NCBI RefSeq assembly: GCF_019645815.1
Contig: NZ_CP080997.1
Span: forward strand, 3,600,880 to 3,664,879
DNA length: 64,000 bases
Direction: 5' to 3'
Source: Mycolicibacter heraklionensis
GTDB taxonomy: Bacteria; Actinomycetota; Actinomycetes; Mycobacteriales; Mycobacteriaceae
The notes beneath the pieces were generated by a model. The model was given only the letters and a program-made list of their open reading frames with translations, did no database searches and was not told the origin of the DNA. Positions within the stretch are counted from its first letter, which is position 1, and every line of letters starts with the position of its first letter. The position numbers and the translations under genes were made by a program. Shown piece after piece: positions 25,774 through 34,313 of this stretch.

Positions 25774-26989
25774 GCGGATCCCATCCATCGCTCCATTCCC
25801 CGTGCGACAACCAGTGTGCCGCGCTTTCGGCCCGCTCGCGCAGGTTCGCCGAGTCCTTCGCGTCCTCACCGAGCAGGTTGATGTGGCCGATCTTGCGGCC
25901 CGGCCGTTCGTCCTTGCCGTAGAGGTGGACTCGGGCATCGGGATAACGCGCGAACAGGTGGTGCAGCCGCTCGTCCATCGTCATCGCCGGCGTTTGCGGG
26001 GCGCCCAGGACGTTGGCCATCACGGTCACCGCAACCACCGGTGTGGTGGCGCCGAGCGGATAGTCCAGCACCGCGCGAAGATGCTGTTCGAACTGGCTGG
26101 TGGCCGCACCGTCCATGGTCCAGTGCCCCGAGTTGTGCGGTCGCATCGCCAGCTCGTTGACCAGCAACTGCCCGTCGGAGGTCTCGAAGAGCTCGACAGC
26201 CAGCACCCCGACCACGCCCAGCTCATCGGCCAACCTCAGCGCCAATTGTTGTGCAGCAGCGGCTGATTCATCCGAAAGATCGGGGGCAGGCGCGATCACC
26301 GTCACGCAGATACCGTCTTCTTGCACGGTTTCGACCACCGGCCAGGCCGCGCCCTGGCCGAAAGGTGACCGGGCCACCAGCGCCGACAGTTCCCGGCGCA
26401 TCGCGACCCGCTCTTCGGCCAGCACCGGCACTCCGGCGGCCAGGTAGTCAGCGACGACCGCCCGGGCCTGGGCCGCGTCGTCGACGAGGGACACCCCCCG
26501 CCCGTCGTAACCGCCCCGGGCCGCCTTCACCACCATCGGGCCACCGGTCAGCGCGGCGAAGTCGTCGAGGTCCTCGGGCGTCTCGATCGCGGCGAACCGC
26601 GGCACCGGCGCCCCCAGCGCCGACAGCTTCCGGCGCATCACCAGCTTGTCCTGCGCATGCAGCAGCGCCGCCGGCGGAGGCGCAACGTTGATGCCCTCGG
26701 CGACCAGTTGGTCCAGCAGCTCGCCCGGGACGTGCTCGTGGTCGAAGGTGAGCACGGTGGCCCCGGTGGCGGCCCGGCGCAGGTCGTCGAGGTTGGTGTG
26801 GGAGCCCAGCACAACGTCCGGGGTGACCTGGGCAGCCGGCTCGTCGGCCGCCGCGGCCAGCACCCGCAGCCGCTGCCCGAGCGCGATCGCGGCCTGATGG
26901 GTCATCCGCGCCAGCTGACCGCCACCCACCATGGCGACGAGCGGGCTGCGTCCACCGGCAGGCGGCGCAGTGGTTGGGGGGTTCGGCAC
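25766..26989 (-). CDS. purK: N5-carboxyaminoimidazole ribonucleotide synthetase
   Basis: ATP-grasp enzyme that joins AIR and bicarbonate to N5-CAIR. The N-terminus LVAMVGGGQLARMTHQAA is diagnostic; ATP-binding VVKAARGGYDGRGV and the metal-binding NELAMRPHNSGHW follow. GTG 26989 gives 407 residues; GTG 27016 would give 416. M. tuberculosis PurK is longer (429) mainly by a C-terminal tail that is absent here, where the protein ends in WDPHE inside purE. Divergent from gtrA across a short region. Confidence 0.94.
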   Translation of the reverse strand: MPNPPTTAPPAGGRSPLVAMVGGGQLARMTHQAAIALGQRLRVLAAAADEPAAQVTPDVVLGSHTNLDDLRRAATGATVLTFDHEHVPGELLDQLVAEGINVAPPPAALLHAQDKLVMRRKLSALGAPVPRFAAIETPEDLDDFAALTGGPMVVKAARGGYDGRGVSLVDDAAQARAVVADYLAAGVPVLAEERVAMRRELSALVARSPFGQGAAWPVVETVQEDGICVTVIAPAPDLSDESAAAAQQLALRLADELGVVGVLAVELFETSDGQLLVNELAMRPHNSGHWTMDGAATSQFEQHLRAVLDYPLGATTPVVAVTVMANVLGAPQTPAMTMDERLHHLFARYPDARVHLYGKDERPGRKIGHINLLGEDAKDSANLRERAESAAHWLSHGEWSDGWDPHE

Positions 26990-27060
26990 GGGCAATATCG
27001 TGTCACGTCCGGCCACGAGGGTCGTTATGCAGTCGTTAGGCGCAGATCGCGCCGAGTCCG

Positions 27061-27066
27061 TACACT
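27061..27066 (+). promoter_or_regulatory. -10 element for gtrA
   Basis: TACACT matches TANNNT and ends 8 bases before GTG 27075, predicting a leader of 0-3 bases. It supports GTG 27075 as the start rather than upstream codons of the open frame. Confidence 0.4.
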
Positions 27067-27074
27067 GGCAACTT

Positions 27075-27722
27075 GTGTCTTTTACCGACGCCACGATCGC
27101 CCGCCTGCCGCGGGTGATCCGGCCGCTGGCCGAGCGCCACCATGAGTTGATCAAGTTCGCCATTGTCGGCGCGACCACCTTCGTGATCGACTCGGCGCTG
27201 TTCTACACCCTCAAGCTGACGATCCTGTCGCCCAAGCCCGTCACCGCCAAGGTCATCTCCGGGATCGTCGCGGTGATCGCCTCCTACATCCTCAACCGCG
27301 AGTGGAGCTTCAAAGACCGGGGCGGCCGCGAGCGCCACCACGAGGCACTGCTGTTCTTCGGGGTCAGCGGCGTCGGCGTGGTGCTGTCCATGGCCCCGTT
27401 GTGGTTCTCCAGCTACGTGCTGCAGCTGCGGGTGCCCATGGTGTCGTTGACCGTCGAGAACCTCTCGGACTTCGTCTCGGCCTACATCATCGGCAACCTG
27501 CTGCAGATGGCGTTCCGGTTCTGGGCGTTCCGCCGCTGGGTCTTTCCAGACGAGTTCGCCCGCAGCACCGACGCCGCGCAGGCCGCGACGATCGAGACCG
27601 GCGCCCTGGCCGAGGCGATCGAGGACTCGCTGGAGAGCGGTCCGGACACCGGCGTGGTGACGCTGTTCCGGCGTCCGGCCCGTCATCAACCGCCGGCGGA
27701 CGGGCTGTCGAAGACTTCGTGA
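27075..27722 (+). CDS. GtrA-family membrane protein
   Basis: A 215-residue protein with four hydrophobic helices in residues 25-150, the GtrA fold. The segment IKFAIVGATTFVIDSALFY and, between helices 2 and 3, LNREWSFKDR are typical of the family. Relatives take part in flipping lipid-linked sugars or in cell-wall polysaccharide assembly; the exact role of Rv3277, which occupies this place in M. tuberculosis, is unknown. A charged tail follows the membrane domain. It runs into the PH-domain gene on the other strand with a 37-base tail-to-tail overlap. Confidence 0.85.
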   Translation: MSFTDATIARLPRVIRPLAERHHELIKFAIVGATTFVIDSALFYTLKLTILSPKPVTAKVISGIVAVIASYILNREWSFKDRGGRERHHEALLFFGVSGVGVVLSMAPLWFSSYVLQLRVPMVSLTVENLSDFVSAYIIGNLLQMAFRFWAFRRWVFPDEFARSTDAAQAATIETGALAEAIEDSLESGPDTGVVTLFRRPARHQPPADGLSKTS

Positions 27723-28195
27723 TAGAGCAGGCTGTGGACCTGCTCCACGCGCGGGATGTCGTAGAACTCCAACGGTTCCTGTGACGCCGACTCGATGATC
27801 AGCGTCCCGGTACGCAAGATCCGGTCGATGAACCCATGCACGAACTCCACGCTGTTGATGCGCGCCAGGCCGATGTCGATTCCGCTGCGGGTCAACAACC
27901 CGTGCCGAAACATCACGCGCCGGTCGGTGACCACGAAATGCGTGGTCAGCCAACTCAGGAACGGCCAGAGTGTCAGCCAGCCGAAGACCACCAGCCAGAT
28001 CGCCCAGATCACCCCGAAGACGACGTTCTTAGCGGTCGGGTCCCAGGCCCGCGAGTTGACGAACCCGGCGGCGAACGCGGCGCAGGCGGTGACCAGCAAC
28101 AGCGCCAGCACGGGCAGGATCAACCGTTTGACGTGGGGGTGGCGGTGCAACACCACTTGCTCGTCCTCGGCCAGAACGTTCTCCGGGTAACCCAC
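27686..28195 (-). CDS. Bacterial PH-domain membrane protein (Rv3278c homologue)
   Basis: A 169-residue protein. Two hydrophobic helices (about residues 25-48 and 58-80) form a hairpin and are followed by a bacterial PH (bPH2, formerly DUF304) domain starting at FVVTDRRVMFRHGLLTR, with the characteristic ..IDIGLARINSVEF..DRILRTGTL.. pattern. Function unknown. It lies 8 bases downstream of birA on the same strand, as in M. tuberculosis. Confidence 0.85.
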   Translation of the reverse strand: MGYPENVLAEDEQVVLHRHPHVKRLILPVLALLLVTACAAFAAGFVNSRAWDPTAKNVVFGVIWAIWLVVFGWLTLWPFLSWLTTHFVVTDRRVMFRHGLLTRSGIDIGLARINSVEFVHGFIDRILRTGTLIIESASQEPLEFYDIPRVEQVHSLLYHEVFDSPSAGG

Positions 28196-28203
28196 GGGCT
28201 GCC

Positions 28204-29016
28204 CTAACCGTTGGGCCGCAGTCGGGTGACGTCGCCGGCCGAGACCGTGACGGTGCCATCCCCGGTGTTGATCACCAGGCGGCCAGTGTCATCGATGGCC
28301 TCGGCAAGGCCCTCCACTCGTTGGTCTCCCGGCATGTCGGCACGCACCTGGGCCCCCAGCGTGCAGCTGTGCCGCCGGTAGTCCGACACCAAGGCGTCGT
28401 CTGCCCCACCGACCGCACGCCATGCCGCGATCCGAACCGCGAGGTGACGAAGGACCTTGTCGGCGAGGGTGTTTCGGTCAACCACCGAGGCGCCGAGCAT
28501 GGCCAACGAGACCGCTGCGGGATCCGGCGCCTCCTCGGCGGTCATGGACACGTTGAGCCCGAGTCCCACCACGATCAGCTGCTGTGGCGCGGCGACCTCG
28601 GCGAGAATGCCGGCCAGCTTGCCGTCGCCCGCAATGACGTCGTTGGGCCACTTCAGGCCGACTTGCAGGCCCGAACATTCGGCGATCGCATCGGCGACCG
28701 CGACCCCGGTGGCCAGCGTCAGCCAACCCCAGCCCGATGTCGGCACCGTGTCCGCGGCGACTCCCACCGACAGCGCGAGCTGGCTGCTCGCCGGGGCGCT
28801 CCACTGTCGACCGTGACGCCCACGACCAGCCGTCTGATGTTCGGCCAGCAGCACGGCGCCGTCGATGTTTTCGCCCGCTGCGGCGCGGGCCAACAGATCG
28901 GCATTGGTCGAACCGGTGTCCTCGACGACATCCACGGCACGCCACGGCCCATTCGGCCCGGTCAACCCGTTCCGCAGAGCGGTCACATCCAGCGGCGGCC
29001 GTGGCGCAAGACTCAT
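28204..29016 (-). CDS. birA: Biotin-protein ligase (monofunctional BirA)
   Basis: Activates biotin to biotinyl-AMP and transfers it to the lysine of biotin carrier domains. 270 residues without the N-terminal helix-turn-helix of repressor-type BirA, so catalytic only. The GRGRHGRQW loop binds the adenylate, KWPNDV holds the active-site lysine, and GKLAGILAE follows. The natural substrate AccA3 is encoded 7 kb away in this window. A TAAGCT box predicts a transcript starting at ATG 29016. Confidence 0.93.
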   Translation of the reverse strand: MSLAPRPPLDVTALRNGLTGPNGPWRAVDVVEDTGSTNADLLARAAAGENIDGAVLLAEHQTAGRGRHGRQWSAPASSQLALSVGVAADTVPTSGWGWLTLATGVAVADAIAECSGLQVGLKWPNDVIAGDGKLAGILAEVAAPQQLIVVGLGLNVSMTAEEAPDPAAVSLAMLGASVVDRNTLADKVLRHLAVRIAAWRAVGGADDALVSDYRRHSCTLGAQVRADMPGDQRVEGLAEAIDDTGRLVINTGDGTVTVSAGDVTRLRPNG

Positions 29017-29022
29017 TTCGCC

Positions 29023-29028
29023 AGCTTA
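29023..29028 (-). promoter_or_regulatory. -10 element of leaderless birA transcript
   Basis: On the minus strand TAAGCT is followed by GGCGAA and then ATG, so the predicted first base is the A of the start codon. Confidence 0.5.
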
Positions 29029-29102
29029 CTCACCGGCGCTGCAGCCACACCGGTTGAAACGCCCGACGTGCGGGTAATCGGACAGGTGAGGAGGCGATCG
29101 AC

Positions 29103-30059
29103 ATGGTCACCAGCGGGCTGACGCGGCGAATTCACCGCCGCCACAGCGCACAATCAGTCGCTGTGACGCTGACCAGCCGGTTCGTCGTGAAGAACCTGGT
29201 GCGCGCGTGGGCCGTTCGGCCGGATTTGGCCTGGCCGCTCGGATCGGTCGACCGACTGGCCGGGATGGTCCCGCTCCGCCGAGCGGCGCGTGTCGAGCGC
29301 TTCCGCCTGGGTTACTGTGTGGCCGAACGGGTTCAGGCGGCGGACGTCTCGACGCAGCGGGCCATTCTCTATCTGCACGGCGGGGCGTTTATGACCTGCG
29401 GGCTGAACACCCACCGCTCACTGGTGACTCGATTGTCCCGAGCGGCCGATGCCAGCGTTCTCAACATCGACTACCGGATGTTGCCCGCGCACCGGATCGC
29501 CGACGCCGTCGAGGACGGCCTGAGTGGATTGCGCTGGCTGCTTCGAAGGGGCTACGACCCGGAGCAGATCGTGATCGCCGGCGACTCCGCGGGCGGATAC
29601 CTGGCCTTCATGACCGCCCTGGCAGCCGCCCAGTTGGATCTGGTGAAACCTGCTGGAATAGCGACGGTTTCACCGTTCACCGATGCGGACCCCACCGCAA
29701 AGCTTCAGCACCGCAACGCCCGGCGTTGCGCGATGTTCCCGTGTGAGGCACTGATGGCTTTCACCCGATACCTGCTACGCGCCCGGGCCGCGTCGCCGAT
29801 GGACGCCGACCTGTCGTTACTGCCACCGGTCGCCATCCACGCAAGTACTGACGAGCTACTGCTGCCCGACGCCGAGACCATGGCGCAACGGCTGGCTGCC
29901 GCCGGAGTGCGCTGCGATCTGCATTTGTGGGAAGGCCAGATTCACGACTTTCCGTTGGCGGCCGATGTGCTCCCCGAGGGACGGCGGGCCATCCGCTACA
30001 TCGGCGAGTTCGTCAAGGAAGTCACCGCGCCACCCGAGCCCGGCACAGCAGCCGCCTGA
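29103..30059 (+). CDS. Hormone-sensitive-lipase family alpha/beta hydrolase (Lip type)
   Basis: A 318-residue esterase or lipase. The HSL-family oxyanion motif HGGAF, the nucleophile elbow GDSAGG, the acid in STDELLL and the histidine in GQIHDF are all present in order, so it should be catalytically competent. The N-terminal ~80 residues form the variable cap. Mycobacterial Lip proteins of this family act on short- to medium-chain esters; the natural substrate here is unknown. Divergent from birA. AGGAGG-like sequence (GTGAGGAGGCGATCGAC) precedes the start ATG. Confidence 0.85.
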   Translation: MVTSGLTRRIHRRHSAQSVAVTLTSRFVVKNLVRAWAVRPDLAWPLGSVDRLAGMVPLRRAARVERFRLGYCVAERVQAADVSTQRAILYLHGGAFMTCGLNTHRSLVTRLSRAADASVLNIDYRMLPAHRIADAVEDGLSGLRWLLRRGYDPEQIVIAGDSAGGYLAFMTALAAAQLDLVKPAGIATVSPFTDADPTAKLQHRNARRCAMFPCEALMAFTRYLLRARAASPMDADLSLLPPVAIHASTDELLLPDAETMAQRLAAAGVRCDLHLWEGQIHDFPLAADVLPEGRRAIRYIGEFVKEVTAPPEPGTAAA

Positions 30060-30145
30060 CTACGGGCGCCAAACGTCCGGTTCCGCCACTGCATTCACTT
30101 GCGTCACAGCAGTTTTGGCACAGGCTTCTTGTCAGTGGGCGTCGC

Positions 30146-30151
30146 TACGAT
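30146..30151 (+). promoter_or_regulatory. -10 element of the 13E12 gene
   Basis: TACGAT ends 6 bases before ATG 30158, predicting a leaderless transcript. Confidence 0.45.
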
Positions 30152-30157
30152 TAGCAC

Positions 30158-31544
30158 ATGTGTTCGAATGGTCGGGAAGCGGTCGTCGAGGTGTTCGACG
30201 CGCTCTCGGCTGATCTGGATCGGGCGCTGGACCTGGACTTCGACGCGTTGACGCCGCGGGAGTGCCTGGCGTTGCTGCGGCGCTGCGAGAAGCTGCGGCG
30301 GCGGCTTCCCGCGGTGGAGCATCCCCTGGTCAATCAGGTGGCCGCCGCGGATCCGGTCGAGATCGGCGGCAAACCCCGCTGGGCGCTCGCCGACGAACTC
30401 CACATCACCCGCGGGGAAGCCGGGCGGCGTATCACCGACGCCGCCGAATTAGGGCCCCGCCGGGCCATGACCGGCGAACCGTTGGAGCCGGTGTTGCCGA
30501 GCCTGGCCACCGCCCAACGCCAGGGACAGGCCGGCGCTGAGCACATCGCGGTGATCCGCTCCTTCTTCCGCTACCTGCCCGCCGACATCGACGCGAGCAC
30601 CCTGACCCAGGCCGAAGCGCACCTGTCCGACCTGGCCACCCGATGCCGACCCGACGAACTCGCCAAACTCGCCCAACGCCTGGCCGACCATCTGCACCCC
30701 GACGGCAACTACTCCGACGAGGACCGGGCCCAACGCCGCGGCATCGTGTTGGGCCCCCAAAGACCGCGACGGCATGACCCCCATCAGCGGCTACCTCGAC
30801 CCACAAGCCCGCGCCACCTGGGATGCGGTCCTGGCCCGCTGGGCCGCCCCCGGCATGTGCAACCCCAACGACCCCACCCCCTGCGTGGCCGGCACCCCCA
30901 CCCAAGCCGCGATCGACGCCGACACCCGCAGCGCGCCGCAACGCAACCACGACGCCCTGACCGCCATGACCCGCGCCCTACTAGCCTCCGGAGACCTCGG
31001 TCAGCACAACGGGCTACCGGCCACCATCATCGTCTCGACCACCCTGGCCGCCCTGGAAACCGGCACCGGCAAAGCCCACACCGGCGGCGGCAGCTGGCTG
31101 CCGATGCGCGACGTGATCGCCCTGGCTTCGCATGCCCATCACTACCTGCGGATCTATCACGGCGCCAAAGAACTGGCGCTCTTTCACACCAAACGCCTGG
31201 CCTCACCCGGACAACGCATCGTGCTCTACGCCAAAGAACGCGGCTGCTCCCACCCCAACTGCCCGGTGTCCGGCTACTACTGCGAAGTGCATCACGACCA
31301 CGACTACGCCACCACCAAACGCACCGACATCACCGACCTGACCCTGCGCTGCGGCCCCCACCACCAACTCATCACCACCGGCGGCTGGAAAACCCGCAAA
31401 CGCCACGACGGAACCACCCAAACCCTGCCCCCACCCCACTCCCCCGCAAGCGGGAGGTACCCCCACGGCGGCCAACCCCGCACCAACCACTACCACCACC
31501 CAGAGAGGTTGCTGCGGGAAAGCGAAGACGACGACGTTCCCTAA
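30158..31544 (+). pseudogene. 13E12 repeat family HNH endonuclease, frameshifted
   Basis: Two frames together encode one 13E12-repeat (DUF222 plus HNH) protein. Frame 1 carries the DUF222 part (starts at ATG 30158; PRWALADELHITRGEAGRRI is typical) to about 30755. Frame 3 resumes at about 30765 with DGMTPISGYLDPQARATW and ends with a complete HNH nuclease motif (CSHPNC, EVHHDHD, CGPHHQL). The break lies in CCCCCAAAG near 30757-30765, where one extra base accounts for the shift. It may be a decayed gene, a phase-variable homopolymer or a sequencing error. M. tuberculosis has several dispersed copies of this family, none between birA and accD5. Confidence 0.8.
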
Positions 31545-31577
31545 CCGGTCCGGTCGGGCGATCCGAGGGCCCACACT

Positions 31578-31593
31578 TTAAGATCCTTTCTTA
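31578..31593 (+). promoter_or_regulatory. accD5 start region element shared with accA3
   Basis: TTAAGATCCTTTCTTA overlaps the -10 candidate TAAGAT (31579-31584) and runs into the start codon. A 13-of-16 match lies upstream of accA3 at 35697-35712. Possible common operator. Confidence 0.4.
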
Positions 31594-33245
31594 TGACCAG
31601 TGTTACTGAGCACTCCGGTGAGGCCCACGTAGAGGCGCAAGCCGAGCATGTCGTCGACATCCACACCACCGCGGGCAAGCTCGCCGACCTCAAACGTCGG
31701 ACCGAGGAGACTCTGCACCCGGTCGGTGAGGCCGCGGTCGAGAAGGTGCACGCCAAGGGCAAGCTGACCGCTCGTGAACGGGTCTACGCCTTGCTTGACG
31801 AGGGCTCATTCGTCGAGCTCGACGCGCTGGCCAAGCACCGCAGCACCAACTTCGGCCTGGCCGAGAAGCGTCCGCTCGGCGACGGCGTGGTGACCGGCTA
31901 CGGCACCATCGACGGCCGCGAGGTCTGCATCTTCAGCCAGGACGCCACCGTGTTCGGCGGCAGCCTCGGCGAGGTCTACGGCGAGAAGATCGTCAAGGTC
32001 CAGGAGCTGGCCATGAAGACCGGCCGGCCGCTGATCGGGATCAACGACGGCGCCGGCGCCCGCATCCAGGAGGGTGTGGTCTCGCTCGGCCTGTACAGCA
32101 AGATCTTCCACAACAACATCCTGGCCTCAGGCGTCATCCCGCAGATCTCGCTGATCATGGGCGCGGCCGCCGGCGGTCACGTGTACTCCCCCGCCCTGAC
32201 CGACTTCATCGTGATGGTCGACCAGACCAGCCAGATGTTCATCACCGGCCCCGACGTGATCAAGACTGTCACCGGCGAGGACGTCACCCAGGAAGAGCTG
32301 GGCGGCGCCCACACCCATATGGGCAAGTCCGGCACCGCGCACTACGTCGCCTCCGGAGAGCAGGACGCCTTCGAGTATGTCCGCGACCTGCTGAGCTACC
32401 TGCCGCCGAACAACTACGCCGACCCGCCGCACTTCCCGGTGCCGGCACCCGAGGGCGCCATCGAGGACAACCTGACCGCCGAGGATCTCGAGCTCGACAC
32501 GCTGATCCCGGATTCGCCGAACCAGCCGTACGACATGCACGAGGTCATCACCCGGATCCTCGACGAGGACGAGTTCCTGGAAGTCCAGGCCGGTTACGCG
32601 CAGAACATCATCGTCGGCTTCGGCCGCGTCGAGGGCCGCACCGTCGGCATCGTGGCCAACCAGCCCACCCAATTCGCCGGCTGCCTGGACATCAACGCCT
32701 CGGAGAAGGCCGCCCGGTTCATCCGGACCTGCGACTGCTTCAACATCCCGATCGTGCTGCTGGTCGACGTGCCCGGCTTCCTGCCCGGTACCGAGCAGGA
32801 ATACAACGGCATCATCCGGCGCGGCGCCAAGCTGCTCTACGCCTACGGAGAGGCCACCGTCGCCAAGATCACCGTCATCACCCGCAAGGCCTACGGCGGC
32901 GCGTACTGCGTGATGGGGTCCAAGGAGATGGGCGCGGACGTCAACGTGGCGTGGCCGACGGCCCAGATCGCGGTGATGGGCGCCTCCGGAGCGGTCGGTT
33001 TCGTCTACCGTCAGCAGCTCAACGAGGCCGCGAAGAACGGCGACGACGTCGACGCGCTGCGACTCCAGCTCCAGCAGGAGTACGAGGACACGCTGGTAAA
33101 CCCCTACGTCGCCGCCGAGCGCGGCTATGTCGACGCGGTGATCCCGCCGTCGCACACTCGCGGCTACATCGCGACATCGCTGCGGCTGTTGGAACGCAAG
33201 ATCGTCCAGCCGCTGCCCAAGAAGCACGGAAACATTCCCCTGTGA
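31593..33245 (+). CDS. accD5: Propionyl-CoA/acetyl-CoA carboxylase beta subunit AccD5
   Basis: Carboxyltransferase subunit that moves CO2 from biotin on AccA3 to propionyl-CoA, giving methylmalonyl-CoA for methyl-branched lipids and, with AccE5, also malonyl-CoA. 550 residues, M. tuberculosis length 548. The two crotonase-like halves each have oxyanion-hole Gly-Ala pairs: INDGAGARIQEG and MGAAAGGHVYSPAL in the N-half, VDVPGFLPGTEQE and RKAYGGAYCVMGSK in the C-half. The order accD5-accE5-maf matches M. tuberculosis. Leader very short or absent. Confidence 0.96.
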   Translation: MTSVTEHSGEAHVEAQAEHVVDIHTTAGKLADLKRRTEETLHPVGEAAVEKVHAKGKLTARERVYALLDEGSFVELDALAKHRSTNFGLAEKRPLGDGVVTGYGTIDGREVCIFSQDATVFGGSLGEVYGEKIVKVQELAMKTGRPLIGINDGAGARIQEGVVSLGLYSKIFHNNILASGVIPQISLIMGAAAGGHVYSPALTDFIVMVDQTSQMFITGPDVIKTVTGEDVTQEELGGAHTHMGKSGTAHYVASGEQDAFEYVRDLLSYLPPNNYADPPHFPVPAPEGAIEDNLTAEDLELDTLIPDSPNQPYDMHEVITRILDEDEFLEVQAGYAQNIIVGFGRVEGRTVGIVANQPTQFAGCLDINASEKAARFIRTCDCFNIPIVLLVDVPGFLPGTEQEYNGIIRRGAKLLYAYGEATVAKITVITRKAYGGAYCVMGSKEMGADVNVAWPTAQIAVMGASGAVGFVYRQQLNEAAKNGDDVDALRLQLQQEYEDTLVNPYVAAERGYVDAVIPPSHTRGYIATSLRLLERKIVQPLPKKHGNIPL

Positions 33246-33321
33246 GCGGAACGAGTGGAGTGAGCGCAGCGAATGACACGAGTGACGCGAGCAGCGAAGG
33301 CACTGTGAGCGGAGCGCGCTT
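33246..33321 (+). repeat. Degenerate GAGCGGAACGAG-type repeat before accE5
   Basis: Between accD5 and accE5 the sequence is made of loose repeats of GTGAGCG, GAGCG(G/C)A and ACGAGTG. In M. tuberculosis the matching place codes for repeated residues in a longer AccE5 N-terminus; here stop codons at 33274 and 33283 close that frame. Confidence 0.55.
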
Positions 33322-33582
33322 GTGAGCGAAGAGAACGAAGCCACCACTGTGGTCGAGGAGACTCCTGCTGCCGCCGAGCCGCACATCAAGGTGCTGCGTG
33401 GCAACCCCACCGCCGAGGAGATCGCGGCGCTGGTCGCGGTGCTCGGCGCGGCAGGAGGCGGGGGCGCCGAATCCGGCACGCGGGAACGCAATATGTGGGG
33501 CCATCCGGTGGACAAGCTGCGGCTTCCGCTGTTCAGCTGGCAGCGGATCACTCTGCTGGAGCGCACCCACATGCGCCGGTGA
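33322..33582 (+). CDS. accE5: Acyl-CoA carboxylase epsilon subunit AccE5
   Basis: A small subunit that stabilises the AccA3-AccD5 complex and raises its activity. 86 residues, against 177 in M. tuberculosis, because the repeat-rich N-terminal extension is missing. The conserved epsilon core is complete: HIKVLRGNPTAEEIAALVAVL, then WGHPVDKLRLP and SWQRITLLERTHMRR at the C-terminus. GTG 33322 is the first possible start after in-frame stops at 33274 and 33283. It lies 76 bases after accD5. Confidence 0.9.
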   Translation: MSEENEATTVVEETPAAAEPHIKVLRGNPTAEEIAALVAVLGAAGGGGAESGTRERNMWGHPVDKLRLPLFSWQRITLLERTHMRR

Positions 33583-33589
33583 CGCGTCG

Positions 33590-34231
33590 GTGACGCGGCT
33601 GGTCCTCGGCTCGGCATCATCGGGCCGGCTGACTGTCCTGCGCGGCGCTGGGGTCGATCCCTTGGTGGTGGTCTCCGGTGTCGACGAGGACGCCGTGATG
33701 GCCGGCCTGCCCGCCACTGCCTCCCCGGATGATGTGACCGGTGCTCTGGCCGCCGCAAAGGCGGAGCAGGTCGCCTCCACACTTCAGCCTCCGGTGAGCA
33801 CCGATTGCGTTGTGATCGGCTGTGATTCGATGCTGTACATCGACGGCAAGCTGTGCGGCAAGCCGCCGACCGTCGACGAGGCTCGCAGCCGCTGGCGCGA
33901 GATGGCCGGCAATTCCGGCCAGCTCCACACCGGCCATAGCCTGATCCGGTTGCGCAACAACGAGGTCACTCATCAGATCACCGAAACAGCTGTTACCACA
34001 GTGCGTTTCGGTCGGCCCGATGATGACGACCTGGAGGCCTACCTGGCCAGCGGCGAGCCGTTGCGGGTGGCCGGCGGATTCACCCTGGACGGTCTGGGCG
34101 GCTGGTTCGTCGACGGCGTCGACGGCGATCCCTCCAGCGTCATCGGGATCAGCCTGCCGATGCTGCGCCGGCTGCTGCGCCCGGCCGGACTCTCGGTCGC
34201 TGCGCTGTGGGCGGCCAACCCCGTCACCTGA
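33590..34231 (+). CDS. maf: Maf-like nucleotide pyrophosphatase
   Basis: A 213-residue Maf/HAM1-superfamily hydrolase that removes non-canonical or excess nucleoside triphosphates and is linked with septum and cell-shape control in bacteria. The N-terminal LVLGSASSGRLTVLRGAGV carries the typical SxxR signature, CDSMLYIDGKLCGKPP holds the metal-binding aspartate, and GGFTLDGLGGWFVD is the C-terminal core. GTG 33590 lies 7 bases after accE5; the longer upstream frame shadows accE5. Place and length match Rv3282. Confidence 0.9.
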   Translation: MTRLVLGSASSGRLTVLRGAGVDPLVVVSGVDEDAVMAGLPATASPDDVTGALAAAKAEQVASTLQPPVSTDCVVIGCDSMLYIDGKLCGKPPTVDEARSRWREMAGNSGQLHTGHSLIRLRNNEVTHQITETAVTTVRFGRPDDDDLEAYLASGEPLRVAGGFTLDGLGGWFVDGVDGDPSSVIGISLPMLRRLLRPAGLSVAALWAANPVT

Positions 34232-34300
34232 CCCAGGTCACGCCCACCTGACGCCGGAGAGATTTCCCGGCATGGGAGTGGCACAACGGTTATCGCCCGG

Positions 34301-34306
34301 TAGGCT
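34301..34306 (+). promoter_or_regulatory. -10 element of leaderless sseA transcript
   Basis: TAGGCT ends 7 bases before GTG 34314, predicting a transcript beginning at or one base before that codon. Confidence 0.45.
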
Positions 34307-34313
34307 CGGCATC

